From Rhytidiadelphus loreus (Eukaryota > Streptophyta > Bryopsida > Hypnales > Hylocomiaceae): 64,000 nt of DNA. Below are positions 1 to 11,100 of the stretch, one piece after another (within the stretch, counting starts at the first letter, position 1; every line of letters begins with the position of its first letter). A program made the position numbers and the translations under genes. The notes beneath the pieces are model-generated. The model searched no databases, had not been told where the DNA came from, and worked only from the letters and a program-made list of their open reading frames with translations. The stretch lies in NCBI GenBank assembly GCA_947034895.1, contig OX344763.1:81425093-81489092 (forward strand), read 5' to 3'.

Positions 1-704
1 CTTTCGGCAAGAATAAGAAAAATGGAATAAGCCATGCCCTGTATTTAAAAGCGCATGAATCCCGAACTCATGAAATTTGAACGTGAAAGAGTGAAAACAA
101 TTTAATGTCCAAGTTGCAAATGGCCTAAGCTCTTGCAATTAGGAAAAGAATATATGATTTGTGAAATTGTGTGGAACCCTAGGCAAGAATAAAAAAAATG
201 GAATAAGCCATGCCCTGTATTTAAAAGCGCATGAATCCCGAACTCATGAAATTTGAACGTGAAAGACTGAAAACAATTTAATGTCCAAGTTGCAAATGGC
301 CTAAGCTCTTGCAATTAGGAAAAGAATATATGATTTGTGAAATTGTGTGGAACTTTTGGCAAGAATAAGAAAAATGGAATAAGCCATGCCCTGTATTTAA
401 AAGCGCATGAATCCCGAACTCATGAAATTTGAACGTGAAAGAGTGAAAACAATTTAATGTCCAAGTTGCAAATGGCCTAAGCTCTTGCAATTAGGAAAAG
501 AATATATGATTTGTGAAATTGTGTGGAACTTTCGGCAAGAATAAGAAAAATGGAATAAGCCATGCCCTGTATTTACAAGCGCATGAATCCCGAACTCATG
601 AAATTTGAACGTGAAAGAGTGAAAACAATTTAATGTCCAAGTTGCAAATGGCCTAAGCTCTTGCAATTAGGAAAAGAATATATGATTTGTGAAATTGTGT
701 GGAA

Positions 705-880
705 CTTTCGGCAAGAATAAGAAAAATGGAATAAGCCATGCCCTGTATTTAAAAGCGCATGAATCCCGAACTCATGAAATTTGAACGTGAAAGAGTGAAA
801 ACAATTTAATGTCCAAGTTGCAAATGGCCTAAGCTCTTGCAATTAGGAAAAGAATATATGATTTGTGAAATTGTGTGGAA
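705..880 (+). repeat. Reference monomer, F-type (CTTTCGG head), 176 bp
   Basis: This unit matches the commonest base at nearly every site and serves as the coordinate reference. It has 62 G+C of 176 (about 35%), A 68 and T 46. Landmarks in monomer positions: head CTTTCGG 1-7; A-rich run 12-22; dyad CATGA 54-58 and TCATG 68-72 with a 9-base loop; AAATTT 73-78; TTGCAA at 114-119 and again at 133-138; GGCC 122-125 (HaeIII site); AGCT 128-131 (AluI site). Four CpGs occur. Recurrent variable sites are 2, 3, 5, 33, 39, 48, 57, 85, 91, 113, 126, 135, 142, 148, 151, 168 and 172. The choice of position 1 is arbitrary because the repeat is circularly permutable. Confidence 0.95.
758..776. other. Short dyad within the monomer (CATGA/TCATG)
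   Basis: In the reference monomer CATGA at 758-762 and TCATG at 772-776 are perfect inverted 5-mers separated by a 9-base loop (monomer positions 54-58 and 68-72). The same dyad recurs in almost every unit. It is disrupted by the position-57 variants CATCA (domain I) and CATAA (domain II). Short dyads are common in satellite monomers and can extrude as hairpins or bind dimeric proteins. Function here is unknown, and a 5-bp stem can arise by chance. Confidence 0.5.
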
Positions 881-1232
881 CCCTAGGCAAGAATAAAAAA
901 AATGGAATAAGCCATGCCCTGTATTTACAAGCGCATGAATCCCGAACTCATGAAATTTGAACGTGAAAGAGTGAAAACAATTTAATGTCAAAGTTGCAAA
1001 TGGCCGAAGCTCTTGCAATTACTAAAAGAATATATGATTTGTGAAATTGTGTGGAACTTTCGGCAAGAATAAGAAAAATGGAATAAGCCATGCCCTGTAT
1101 TTAAAAGCGCATCAATCCCGAACTCATGAAATTTGAACGTGAAAGAGTGAAAACAATTTAATGTCCAAGTTGCAAATGGCCTAAGCTCTTGCAATTAGGA
1201 AAAGAATATATGATTTGTGAAATTGTGAGGAA

Positions 1233-1408
1233 CCCTAGGCAAGAATAAGAAAAATGGAATAAGCCATGCCCTGTATTTAAAAGCGCATGAATCCCGAACT
1301 CATGAAATTTGAACGTGAAAGAGTGAAAACAATTTAATGTCCAAGTTGCAAATGGCCTAAGCTCTTGCAATTAGGAAAAGAATATATGATTTGTGAAATT
1401 GTGAGGAA
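1233..1408 (+). repeat. Representative C-type monomer (CCCTAGG head), 176 bp
   Basis: This is the second major monomer class. The head differs from the F type by three substitutions within four bases (positions 2, 3 and 5), which creates a CCTAGG (AvrII) palindrome. In many copies position 172, just upstream of the head, is A instead of T (GTGAGG rather than GTGTGG), so the variant block spans the monomer junction. The rest of the unit follows the consensus. F and C types are interspersed through domains I, II and IV and their order defines the higher-order repeats. In domain III the C head appears as TCCTAGG. Confidence 0.9.
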
Positions 1409-2261
1409 CCCTAGGCAAGAATAAGAAAAATGGAATAAGCCATGCCCTGTATTTAAAAGCGCATGAATCCCGAACTCATGAAATTTGAACGTGAAAGAGT
1501 GAAAACAATTTAATGTCCAAGTTGCAAATGGCCTAAGCTCTTGCAATTAGGAAAAGAATATATGATTTGTGAAATTGTGTGGAACTTTCGGCAAGAATAA
1601 GAAAAATGGAATAAGCCATGCCCTGTATTTAAAAGCGCATGAATCCCGAACTCATGAAATTTGAACGTGAAAGAGTGAAAACAATTTAATGTCCAAGTTG
1701 CAAATGGCCTAAGCTCTTGCAATTAGGAAAAGAATATATGATTTGTGAAATTGTGTGGAACCCTAGGCAAGAATAAAAAAAATGGAATAAGCCATGCCCT
1801 GTATTTAAAAGCGCATCAATCCCGAACTCATGAAATTTGAACGTGAAAGAGTGAAAACAATTTAATGTCCAAGTTGCAAATGGCCTAAGCTCTTGCAATT
1901 AGGAAAAAAATATATGATTTGTGAAATTGTGTGGAACCCTAGGCAAGAATAAGAAAAATGGAATAAGCCATGCCCTGTATTTAAAAGCGCATGAATCCCG
2001 AACTCATGAAATTTGAACGTGAAAGAGTGAAAACAATTTAATGTCCAAGTTGCAAATGGCCTAAGCTCTTGCAATTAGGAAAAGAATATATGATTTGTGA
2101 AATTGTGTGGAACCCTAGGCAAGAATAAAAAAATTGGAATAAGCCATGCCCTGTATTTAAAAGCGCATGAATCCCGAACTCATGAAATTTGAACGTGAAA
2201 GAGTGAAAACAATTTAATGTCCAAGTTGCAAATGGCCTAAGCTCTTGCAATTAGGAAAAGA

Positions 2262-3310
2262 ATATATGATTTGTGAAATTGTGTGGAACTTTCGGCAAGA
2301 ATAAGAAAAATGGAATAAGCCATGCCCTGTATTTACAAGCGCATGAATCCCGAACTCATGAAATTTGAACGTGAAAGAGTGAAAACAATTTAATGTCCAA
2401 GTTGCAAATGGCCGAAGCTCTTGCAATTACGAAAAGAATATATGATTTGTGAAATTGTGAGGAACCCTAGGCAAGAATAAGAAAAATGGAATAAGCCATG
2501 CCCTGTATTTAAAAGCGCATCAATCCCGAACTCATGAAATTTGAACGTGAAAGAGTGAAAACAATTTAATGTCCAAGTTGCAAATGGCCTAAGCTCTTGC
2601 AATTAGGATAAAAATATATGATTTGTGAAATTGTGTGGAACTTTCGGCAAGAATAAGAAAAATGGAATAAGCCATGCCCTGTATTTACAAGCGCATGAAT
2701 CCCGAACTCATGAAATTTGAACGTGAAAGAGTGAAAACAATTTAATGTCCAAGTTGCAAATGGCCGAAGCTCTTGCAATTACGAAAAGAATATATGATTT
2801 GTGAAATTGTGAGGAACCCTAGGCAAGAATAAGAAAAATGGAATAAGCCATGCCCTGTATTTAAAAGCGCATCAATCCCGAACTCATGAAATTTGAACGT
2901 GAAAGAGTGAAAACAATTTAATGTCCAAGTTGCAAATGGCCTAAGCTCTTGCAATTAGGATAAAAATATATGATTTGTGAAATTGTGTGGAACTTTCGGC
3001 AAGAATAAGAAAAATGGAATAAGCCATGCCCTGTATTTACAAGCGCATGAATCCCGAACTCATGAAATTTGAACGTGAAAGAGTGAAAACAATTTAATGT
3101 CCAAGTTGCAAATGGCCGAAGCTCTTGCAATTACGAAAAGAATATATGATTTGTGAAATTGTGAGGAACCCTAGGCAAGAATAAGAAAAATGGAATAAGC
3201 CATGCCCTGTATTTAAAAGCGCATCAATCCCGAACTCATGAAATTTGAACGTGAAAGAGTGAAAACAATTTAATGTCCAAGTTGCAAATGGCCTAAGCTC
3301 TTGCAATTAG
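2262..3310 (+). repeat. 352-bp dimeric higher-order repeat, ~3 copies
   Basis: Two distinguishable monomers alternate. One carries CCGAAG, TTACGAAAAG, the GTGAGG/CCCTAGG junction and CATCAAT. The other carries TTAGGATAAAAATAT, a CTTTCGG head and TTTACAAG. The private GGATAAAAATAT variant occurs at about 2,605 and 2,957, exactly 352 bp apart. CATCAAT recurs at 2,520, 2,872 and 3,224, and TTTACAAG at 2,334, 2,686 and 3,038, all at 352-bp steps. On each side the period breaks where GGATAAAA would be expected but GGAAAAGA is found. This is a small recent dimer amplification. Confidence 0.9.
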
Positions 3311-5994
3311 GAAAAGAATATATGATTTGTGAAATTGTGTGGAACTTTCGGCAAGAATAAGAAAAATGGAATAAGCCATGCCCTGTATTTAAAAGCGCAT
3401 GAATCCCGAACTCATGAAATTTGAACGTGAAAGAGTGAAAACAATTTAATGTCCAAGTTGCAAATGGCCGAAGCTCTTGCAATTAGGAAAAGAATATATG
3501 ATTTGTGAAATTGTGTGGAACTTTCGGCAAGAATAAGAAAAATGGAATAAGCCATGCCCTGTATTTAAAAGCGCATGAATCCCGAACTCATGAAATTTGA
3601 ACGTGAAAGAGTGAAAACAATTTAATGTCCAAGTTGCAAATGGCCTAAGCTCTTGCAATTAGGAAAAGAATATATGATTTGTGAAATTGTGAGGAACCCT
3701 AGGCAAGAATAAGAAAAATGGAATAAGCCATGCCCTGTATTTAAAAGCGCATGAATCCCGAACTCATGAAATTTGAACGTGAAAGAGTGAAAACAATTTA
3801 ATGTCCAAGTTGCAAATGGCCTAAGCTCTTGCAATTAGGAAAAGAATATATGATTTGGGAAATTGTGTGGAACTTTCGGCAAGAATAAGAAAAATGGAAT
3901 AAGCCATGCCCTGTATTTAAAAGCGCATGAATCCCGAACTCATGAAATTTGAACGTGAAAGAGTGAAAACAATTTAATGTCCAAGTTGCAAATGGCCGAA
4001 GCTCTTGCAATTAGGAAAAGAATATATGATTTGTGAAATTGTGTGGAACTTTCGGCAAGAATAGAAAAATGGAATAAGCCATGCCCTGTATTTAAAAGCG
4101 CATGAATCCCGAACTCATGAAATTTGAACGTGAAAGAGTGAAAACAATTTAATGTCCAAGTTGCAAATGGCCGAAGCTCTTGCAATTAGGAAAACAATAT
4201 ATGATTTGTGAAATTGTGTGGAACTTTCGGCAAGAATAAGAAAAATGGAATAAGCCATGCCCTGTATTTACAAGCGCATGAATCCCGAACTCATGAAATT
4301 TGAACGTGAAAGAGTGAAAACAATTTAATGTCCAAGTTGCAAATGGCCTAAGCTCTTGCAATTACGAAAAGAATATATGATTTTTGAAATTGTGAGGAAC
4401 CCTAGGCAAGAATAAGAAAAATGGAATAAGCCATGCCCTGTATTTAAAAGCGCATGAATCCCGAACTCATGAAATTTGAACGTGAAAGAGTGAAAACAAT
4501 TTAATGTCCAAGTTGCAAATGGCCGAAGCTCTTGCAATTAGGAAAAGAATATATGATTTGTGAAATTGTGTGGAACTTTCGGCAAGAATAAGAAAAATGG
4601 AATAAGCCATGCCCTGTATTTACAAGCGCATGAATCCCGAACTCATGAAATTTGAACGTGAAAGAGTGAAAACAATTTAATGTCCAAGTTGCAAATGGCC
4701 GAAGCTCTTGCAATTAGGAAAAGAATATATGATTTGTGAAATTGTGAGGAACCCTAGGCAAGAATAAGAAAAATGGAATAAGCCATGCCCTGTATTTACA
4801 AGCGCATGAATCCCGAACTCATGAAATTTGAACGTGAAAGAGTGAAAACAATTTAATGTCCAAGTTGCAAATGGCCGAAGCTCTTGCAATTACGAAAAGA
4901 ATATATGATTTGTGAAATTGTGAGGAACCCTAGGCAAGAATAAGAAAAATGGAATAAGCCATGCCCTGTATTTAAAAGCGCATCAATCCCGAACTCATGA
5001 AATTTGAACGTGAAAGAGTGAAAACAATTTAATGTCCAAGTTGCAAATGGCCGAAGCTCTTGCAATTAGGAAAAGAATATATGATTTGTGAAATTGTGTG
5101 GAACTTTCGGCAAGAATAAGAAAAATGGAATAAGCCATGCCCTGTATTTAAAAGCGCATGAATCCCGAACTCATGAAATTTGAACGTGAAAGAGTGAAAA
5201 CAATTTAATGTCCAAGTTGCAAATGGCCGAAGCTCTTGCAATTAGGAAAAGAATATATGATTTGTGAAATTGTGTGGAACTTTCGGCAAGAATAAGAAAA
5301 ATGGAATAAGCCATGCCCTGTATTTAAAAGCGCATGAATCCCGAACTCATGAAATTTGAACGTGAAAGAGTGAAAACAATTTAATGTCCAAGTTGCAAAT
5401 GGCCTAAGCTCTTGCAATTAGGAAAAGAATATATGATTTGTGAAATTGTGAGGAACCCTAGGCAAGAATATGAAAAATGGAATAAGCCATGCCGTGTATT
5501 TAAAAGCGCATGAATCCCGAACTCATGAAATTTGAACGTGAAAGAGTGAAAACAATTTAATGTCCAAGTTGCAAATGGCCTAAGCTCTTGCAATTAGGAA
5601 AAGAATATATGATTTGTGAAATTGTGTGGAACTTTCGGCAAGAATAAGAAAAATGGAATAAGCCATGCCCTGTATTTAAAAGCGCATGAATCCCGAACTC
5701 ATGAAATTTGAACGTGAAAGAGTGAAAACAATTTAATGTCCAAGTTGCAAATGGCCTAAGCTCTTGCAATTAGGAAAAGAATATATGATTTGTGAAATTG
5801 TGTGGAACTTTCGGCAAGAATAGAAAAATGGAATAAGCCATGCCCTGTATTTAAAAGCGCATGAATCCCGAACTCATGAAATTTGAACGTGAAAGAGTGA
5901 AAACAATTTAATGTCCAAGTTGCAAATGGCCGAAGCTCTTGCAATTAGGAAAAGAATATATGATTTGTGAAATTGTGTGGAACTTTCGGCAAGA

Positions 5995-7530
5995 ATAAGA
6001 AAAATGGAATAAGCCATGCCCTGTATTTAAAAGCGCATGAATCCCGAACTCATGAAATTTGAACGTGAAAGAGTGAAAACAATTTAATGTCCAAGTTGCA
6101 AATGGCCTAAGCTCTTGCAATTACGAAAAGAATATATGATTTGTGAAATTGTGAGGAACCCTAGGCAAGAATAAGAAAAATGGAATAAGCCATGCCCTGT
6201 ATTTAAAAGCGCATGAATCCCGAACTCATGAAATTTGAACGTGAAAGAGTGAAAACAATTTAATGTCCAAGTTGCAAATGGCCGAAGCTCTTGCAATTAG
6301 GAAAAGAATATATGATTTGTGAAATTGTGTGGAACTTTCGGCAAGAATAAGAAAAATGGAATAAGCCATGCCCTGTATTTAAAAGCGCATGAATCCCGAA
6401 CTCATGAAATTTGAACGTGAAAGAGTGAAAACAATTTAATGTCCAAGTTGCAAATGGCCTAAGCTCTTGCAATTAGGAAAAGAATATATGATTTGTGAAA
6501 TTGTGAGGAACCCTAGGCAAGAATAAGAAAAATGGAATAAGCCATGCCCTGTATTTAAAAGCGCATGAATCCCGAACTCATGAAATTTGAACGTAAAAGA
6601 GTGAAAACAATTTAATGTCCAAGTTGCAAATGGCCTAAGCTCTTGCAATTACGAAAAGAATATATGATTTGTGAAATTGTGAGGAACCCTAGGCAAGAAT
6701 AAGAAAAATGGAATAAGCCATGCCCTGTATTTAAAAGCGCATGAATCCCGAACTCATGAAATTTGAACGTGAAAGAGTGAAAACAATTTAATGTCCAAGT
6801 TGCAAATGGCCTAAGCTCTTGCAATTACGAAAAGAATATATGATTTGTGAAATTGTGAGGAACCCTAGGCAAGAATAAGAAAAATGGAATAAGCCATGCC
6901 CTGTATTTAAAAGCGCATGAATCCCGAACTCATGAAATTTGAACGTGAAAGAGTGAAAACAATTTAATGTCCAAGTTGCAAATGGCCGAAGCTCTTGCAA
7001 TTAGGAAAAGAATATATGATTTGTGAAATTGTGTGGAACTTTCGGCAAGAATAAGAAAAATGGAATAAGCCATGCCCTGTATTTAAAAGCGCATGAATCC
7101 CGAACTCATGAAATTTGAACGTGAAAGAGTGAAAACAATTTAATGTCCAAGTTGCAAATGGCCTAAGCTCTTGCAATTAGGAAAAGAATATATGATTTGT
7201 GAAATTGTGAGGAACCCTAGGCAAGAATAAGAAAAATGGAATAAGCCATGCCCTGTATTTAAAAGCGCATGAATCCCGAACTCATGAAATTTGAACGTAA
7301 AAGAGTGAAAACAATTTAATGTCCAAGTTGCAAATGGCCTAAGCTCTTGCAATTACGAAAAGAATATATGATTTGTGAAATTGTGAGGAACCCTAGGCAA
7401 GAATAAGAAAAATGGAATAAGCCATGCCCTGTATTTAAAAGCGCATGAATCCCGAACTCATGAAATTTGAACGTGAAAGAGTGAAAACAATTTAATGTCC
7501 AAGTTGCAAATGGCCTAAGCTCTTGCAATT
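5995..7530 (+). repeat. 704-bp tetrameric higher-order repeat, ~2.2 copies
   Basis: Monomer order repeats at an offset of 704 bp (4 x 176). The GTAAAAG variant in ACGTAAAAGA starts at 6,591 and again at 7,295. The TTACGAAAAG variants near 6,121, 6,650 and 6,826 and the CCGAAG units follow the same spacing. The match is bounded on the left by an F/C head mismatch near 5,990 and on the right by TTACG versus TTAGG near 6,828/7,532. The tetramer contains one F-head and three C-head units. Confidence 0.8.
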
Positions 7531-8127
7531 AGGAAAAGAATATATGATTTGTGAAATTGTGTGGAACTTTCGGCAAGAATAAGAAAAATGGAATAAGCCA
7601 TGCCCTGTATTTAAAAGCGCATGAATCCCGAACTCATGAAATTTGAACGTGAAAGAGTGAAAACAATTTAATGTCCAAGTTGCAAATGGCCTAAGCTCTT
7701 GCAATTAGGAAAAGAATATATGATTTGTGAAATTGTGTGGAACCCTAGGCAAGAATAAGAAAAATGGAATAAGCCATGCCGTGTATTTAAAAGCGCATAA
7801 ATCCCGAACTCATGAAATTTGAACGTGAAAGAGTGAAAACAATTTAATGTCCAAATTGCAAATGGCCGAAGCTCTTGCAATTAGGAAAAAAATATATGAT
7901 TTGTGAAATTGTGAGGAACCCTAGGCAAGAATAAGAAAAATGGAATAAGCGATGCCCTGTATTTAAAAGCGCATGAATCCCGAACTCATGAAATTTGAAC
8001 GTGAAAGAGTGAAAACAATTTAATGTCCAAGTTGCAAATGGCCTAAGCTCTTGCAATTAGGAAAAGAATATATGATTTGTGAAATTGTGTGGAACCCTAG
8101 GCAAGAATAAGAAAAATGGAATAAGCG

Positions 8128-11100
8128 ATGCCCTGTATTTAAAAGCGCATGAATCCCGAACTCATGAAATTTGAACGTGAAAGAGTGAAAACAATTTAAT
8201 GTCCAAGTTGCAAATGGCCTAAGCTCTTGCAATTAGGAAAAGAATATATGATTTGTGAAATTGTGAGGAACCCTAGGCAAGAATAAGAAAAATGGAATAA
8301 GCCATGCCGTGTATTTAAAAGCGCATGAATCCCGAACTCATGAAATTTGAACGTGAAAGAGTGAAAACAATTTAATGTCCAAGTTGCAAATGGCCTAAGC
8401 TCTTGCAATTAGGAAAAGAATATATGATTTGTGAAATTGTGAGGAACCCTAGGCAAGAATAAGAAAAATGGAATAAGCCATGCCCTGTATTTAAAAGCGC
8501 ATGAATCCCGAACTCATGAAATTTGAACGTAAAAGAGTGAAAACAATTTAATGTCCAAGTTGCAAATGGCCTAAGCTCTTGCAATTAGGAAAAGAATATA
8601 TGATTTGTGAAATTGTGAGGAACCCTAGGCAAGAATAAGAAAAATGGAATAAGCCATGCCCTGTATTTAAAAGCGCATGAATCCCGAACTCATGAAATTT
8701 GAACGTGAAAGAGTGAAAACAATTTAATGTCCAAGTTGCAAATGGCCTAAGCTCTTGCAATTAGGAAAAGAATATATGATTTGTGAAATTGTGTGGAACT
8801 TTCGGCAAGAATAAGAAAAATGGAATAAGCCATGCCGTGTATTTAAAAGCGCATAAATCCCGAACTCATGAAATTTGAACGTGAAAGAGTGAAAACAATT
8901 TAATGTCCAAGTTGCAAATGGCCTAAGCTCTTGCAATTAGGAAAAGAATATATGATTTGTGAAATTGTGAGGAACCCTAGGCAAGAATAAGAAAAATGGA
9001 ATAAGCCATGCCCTGTATTTAAAAGCGCATGAATCCCGAACTCATGAAATTTGAACGTGAAAGAGTGAAAACAATTTAATGTCCAAGTTGCAAATGGCCT
9101 AAGCTCTTGCAATTAGGAAAAGAATATATGATTTGTGAAATTGTGAGGAACCCTAGGCAAGAATAAGAAAAATGGAATAAGCCATGCCCTGTATTTAAAA
9201 GCGCATGAATCCCGAACTCATGAAATTTGAACGTAAAAGAGTGAAAACAATTTAATGTCCAAGTTGCAAATGGCCTAAGCTCTTGCAATTAGGAAAAGAA
9301 TATATGATTTGTGAAATTGTGAGGAACCCTAGGCAAGAATAAGAAAAATGGAATAAGCCATGCCCTGTATTTAAAAGCGCATGAATCCCGAACTCATGAA
9401 ATTTGAACGTGAAAGAGTGAAAACAATTTAATGTCCAAGTTGCAAATGGCCTAAGCTCTTGCAATTAGGAAAAGAATATATGATTTGTGAAATTGTGTGG
9501 AACTTTCGGCAAGAATAAGAAAAATGGAATAAGCCATGCCGTGTATTTAAAAGCGCATAAATCCCGAACTCATGAAATTTGAACGTGAAAGAGTGAAAAC
9601 AATTTAATGTCCAAATTGCAAATGGCCGAAGCTCTTGCAATTAGGAAAAAAATATATGATTTGTGAAATTGTGAGGAACCCTAGGCAAGAATAAGAAAAA
9701 TGGAATAAGCGATGCCCTGTATTTAAAAGCGCATGAATCCCGAACTCATGAAATTTGAACGTGAAAGAGTGAAAACAATTTAATGTCCAAGTTGCAAATG
9801 GCCTAAGCTCTTGCAATTAGGAAAAGAATATATGATTTGTGAAATTGTGAGGAACCCTAGGCAAGAATAAGAAAAATGGAATAAGCCATGCCGTGTATTT
9901 AAAAGCGCATGAATCCCGAACTCATGAAATTTGAACGTGAAAGACTGAAAACAATTTAATGTCCAAGTTGCAAATGGCCTAAGCTCTTGCAATTAGGAAA
10001 AGAATATATGATTTGTGAAATTGTGAGGAACCCTAGGCAAGAATAAGAAAAATGGAATAAGCCATGCCGTGTATTTAAAAGCGCATGAATCCCGAACTCA
10101 TGAAATTTGAACGTGAAAGAGTGAAAACAATTTAATGTCCAAGTTGCAAATGGCCTAAGCTCTTGCAATTAGGAAAAGAATATATGATTTGTGAAATTGT
10201 GTGGAACCCTAGGCAAGAATAAAAAAAATGGAATAAGCCATGCCCTGTATTTAAAAGCGCATGAATCCCGAACTCATGAAATTTGAACGTGAAAGAGTGA
10301 AAACAATTTAATGTCCAAGTTGCAAATGGCCTAAGCTCTTGCAATTAGGAAAAGAATATATGATTTGTGAAATTGTGTGGAACTTTCGGCAAGAATAGAA
10401 AAATGGAATAAGCCATGCCCTGTATTTAAAAGCGCATGAATCCCGCACTCATGAAATTTGAACGTGAAAGAGTGAAAACAATTTAATGTCCAAGTTGCAA
10501 ATGGCCTAAGCTCTTGCAATTAGGAAAAGAATATATGATTTGTGAAATTGTGTGGAACTTTCGACAAGAATAAGTAAGATGGAATAAGCCATGCCGTGTA
10601 TTTAAAAGCGCATAAATCCCGAACTCATGAAATTTGAACGTGAAAGAGTGAAAACAATTTAATGTCCAAATTGCAAATGGCCGAAGCTCTTGCAATTAGG
10701 AAAAAAATATATGATTTGTGAAATTGTGAGGAACCCTAGGCAAGAATAAGAAAAATGGAATAAGCGATGCCCTGTATTTAAAAGCGCATGAATCCCGAAC
10801 TCATGAAATTTGAACGTGAAAGAGTGAAAACAATTTAATGTCCAAGTTGCAAATGGCCTAAGCTCTTGCAATTAGGAAAAGAATATATGATTTGTGAAAT
10901 TGTGAGGAACCCTAGGCAAGAATAAGAAAAATGGAATAAGCCATGCCCTGTATTTAAAAGCGCATGAATCCCGAACTCATGAAATTTGAACGTGAAAGAG
11001 TGAAAACAATTTAATGTCCAAGTTGCAAATGGCCTAAGCTCTTGCAATTAGGAAAAGAATATATGATTTGTGAAATTGTGAGGAACCCTAGGCAAGAATA

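Larger units (their letters stand above)
1..7667 (+). repeat. Satellite domain I (CATCAAT/TTTACAAG subfamily)
   Basis: About 43 monomers, all 176 bp except two 175-bp units near 4,060 and 5,820. The domain is marked by two variants: CATCAAT (position 57 G to C), seen near 1,111, 1,817, 2,520, 2,872, 3,224 and 4,981 and nowhere else, and TTTACAAG (position 48 A to C) near 574, 927, 2,334, 2,686, 3,038, 4,270, 4,622 and 4,797. TTACGAAAAG (position 142 G to C) is also frequent. Divergence between neighbours is higher near the left edge, where unit 3 has a CTTTTGG head. The right boundary is gradual: the position-85 GTAAAAG variant typical of domain II first appears at about 6,593. Confidence 0.75.

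Noticed and set aside
175..185. Telomere-like AACCCTA heptamer in C-type heads
   Set aside because: Only one heptamer per monomer and never in tandem; likely a chance result of the CCCTAGG head.
758..782. CENP-B box on the minus strand around the CGGG of TTCGGGA
   Set aside because: Aligned on CGGG, the upstream TTCG and central A of the core motif do not match (TTTC in place of the CG half and G/T at the A), so the essential bases are missing.
705..880. TATA-like ATATATG as a promoter of satellite transcription
   Set aside because: The motif is in almost every unit of an A+T-rich sequence with no other promoter element; it cannot be supported from sequence alone.
705..880. Assignment to a named plant or animal centromeric satellite of about 176-178 bp (e.g. 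Brassica or Arabidopsis types)
   Set aside because: The length is similar, but the sequence does not resemble those families as I know them; length alone is not evidence of identity.
705..880. Intrinsic DNA bending from phased A-tracts
   Set aside because: Several A-tracts occur (A5, AAATTT, A4), but their spacing is only partly in multiples of a helical turn; a curvature calculation would be needed.
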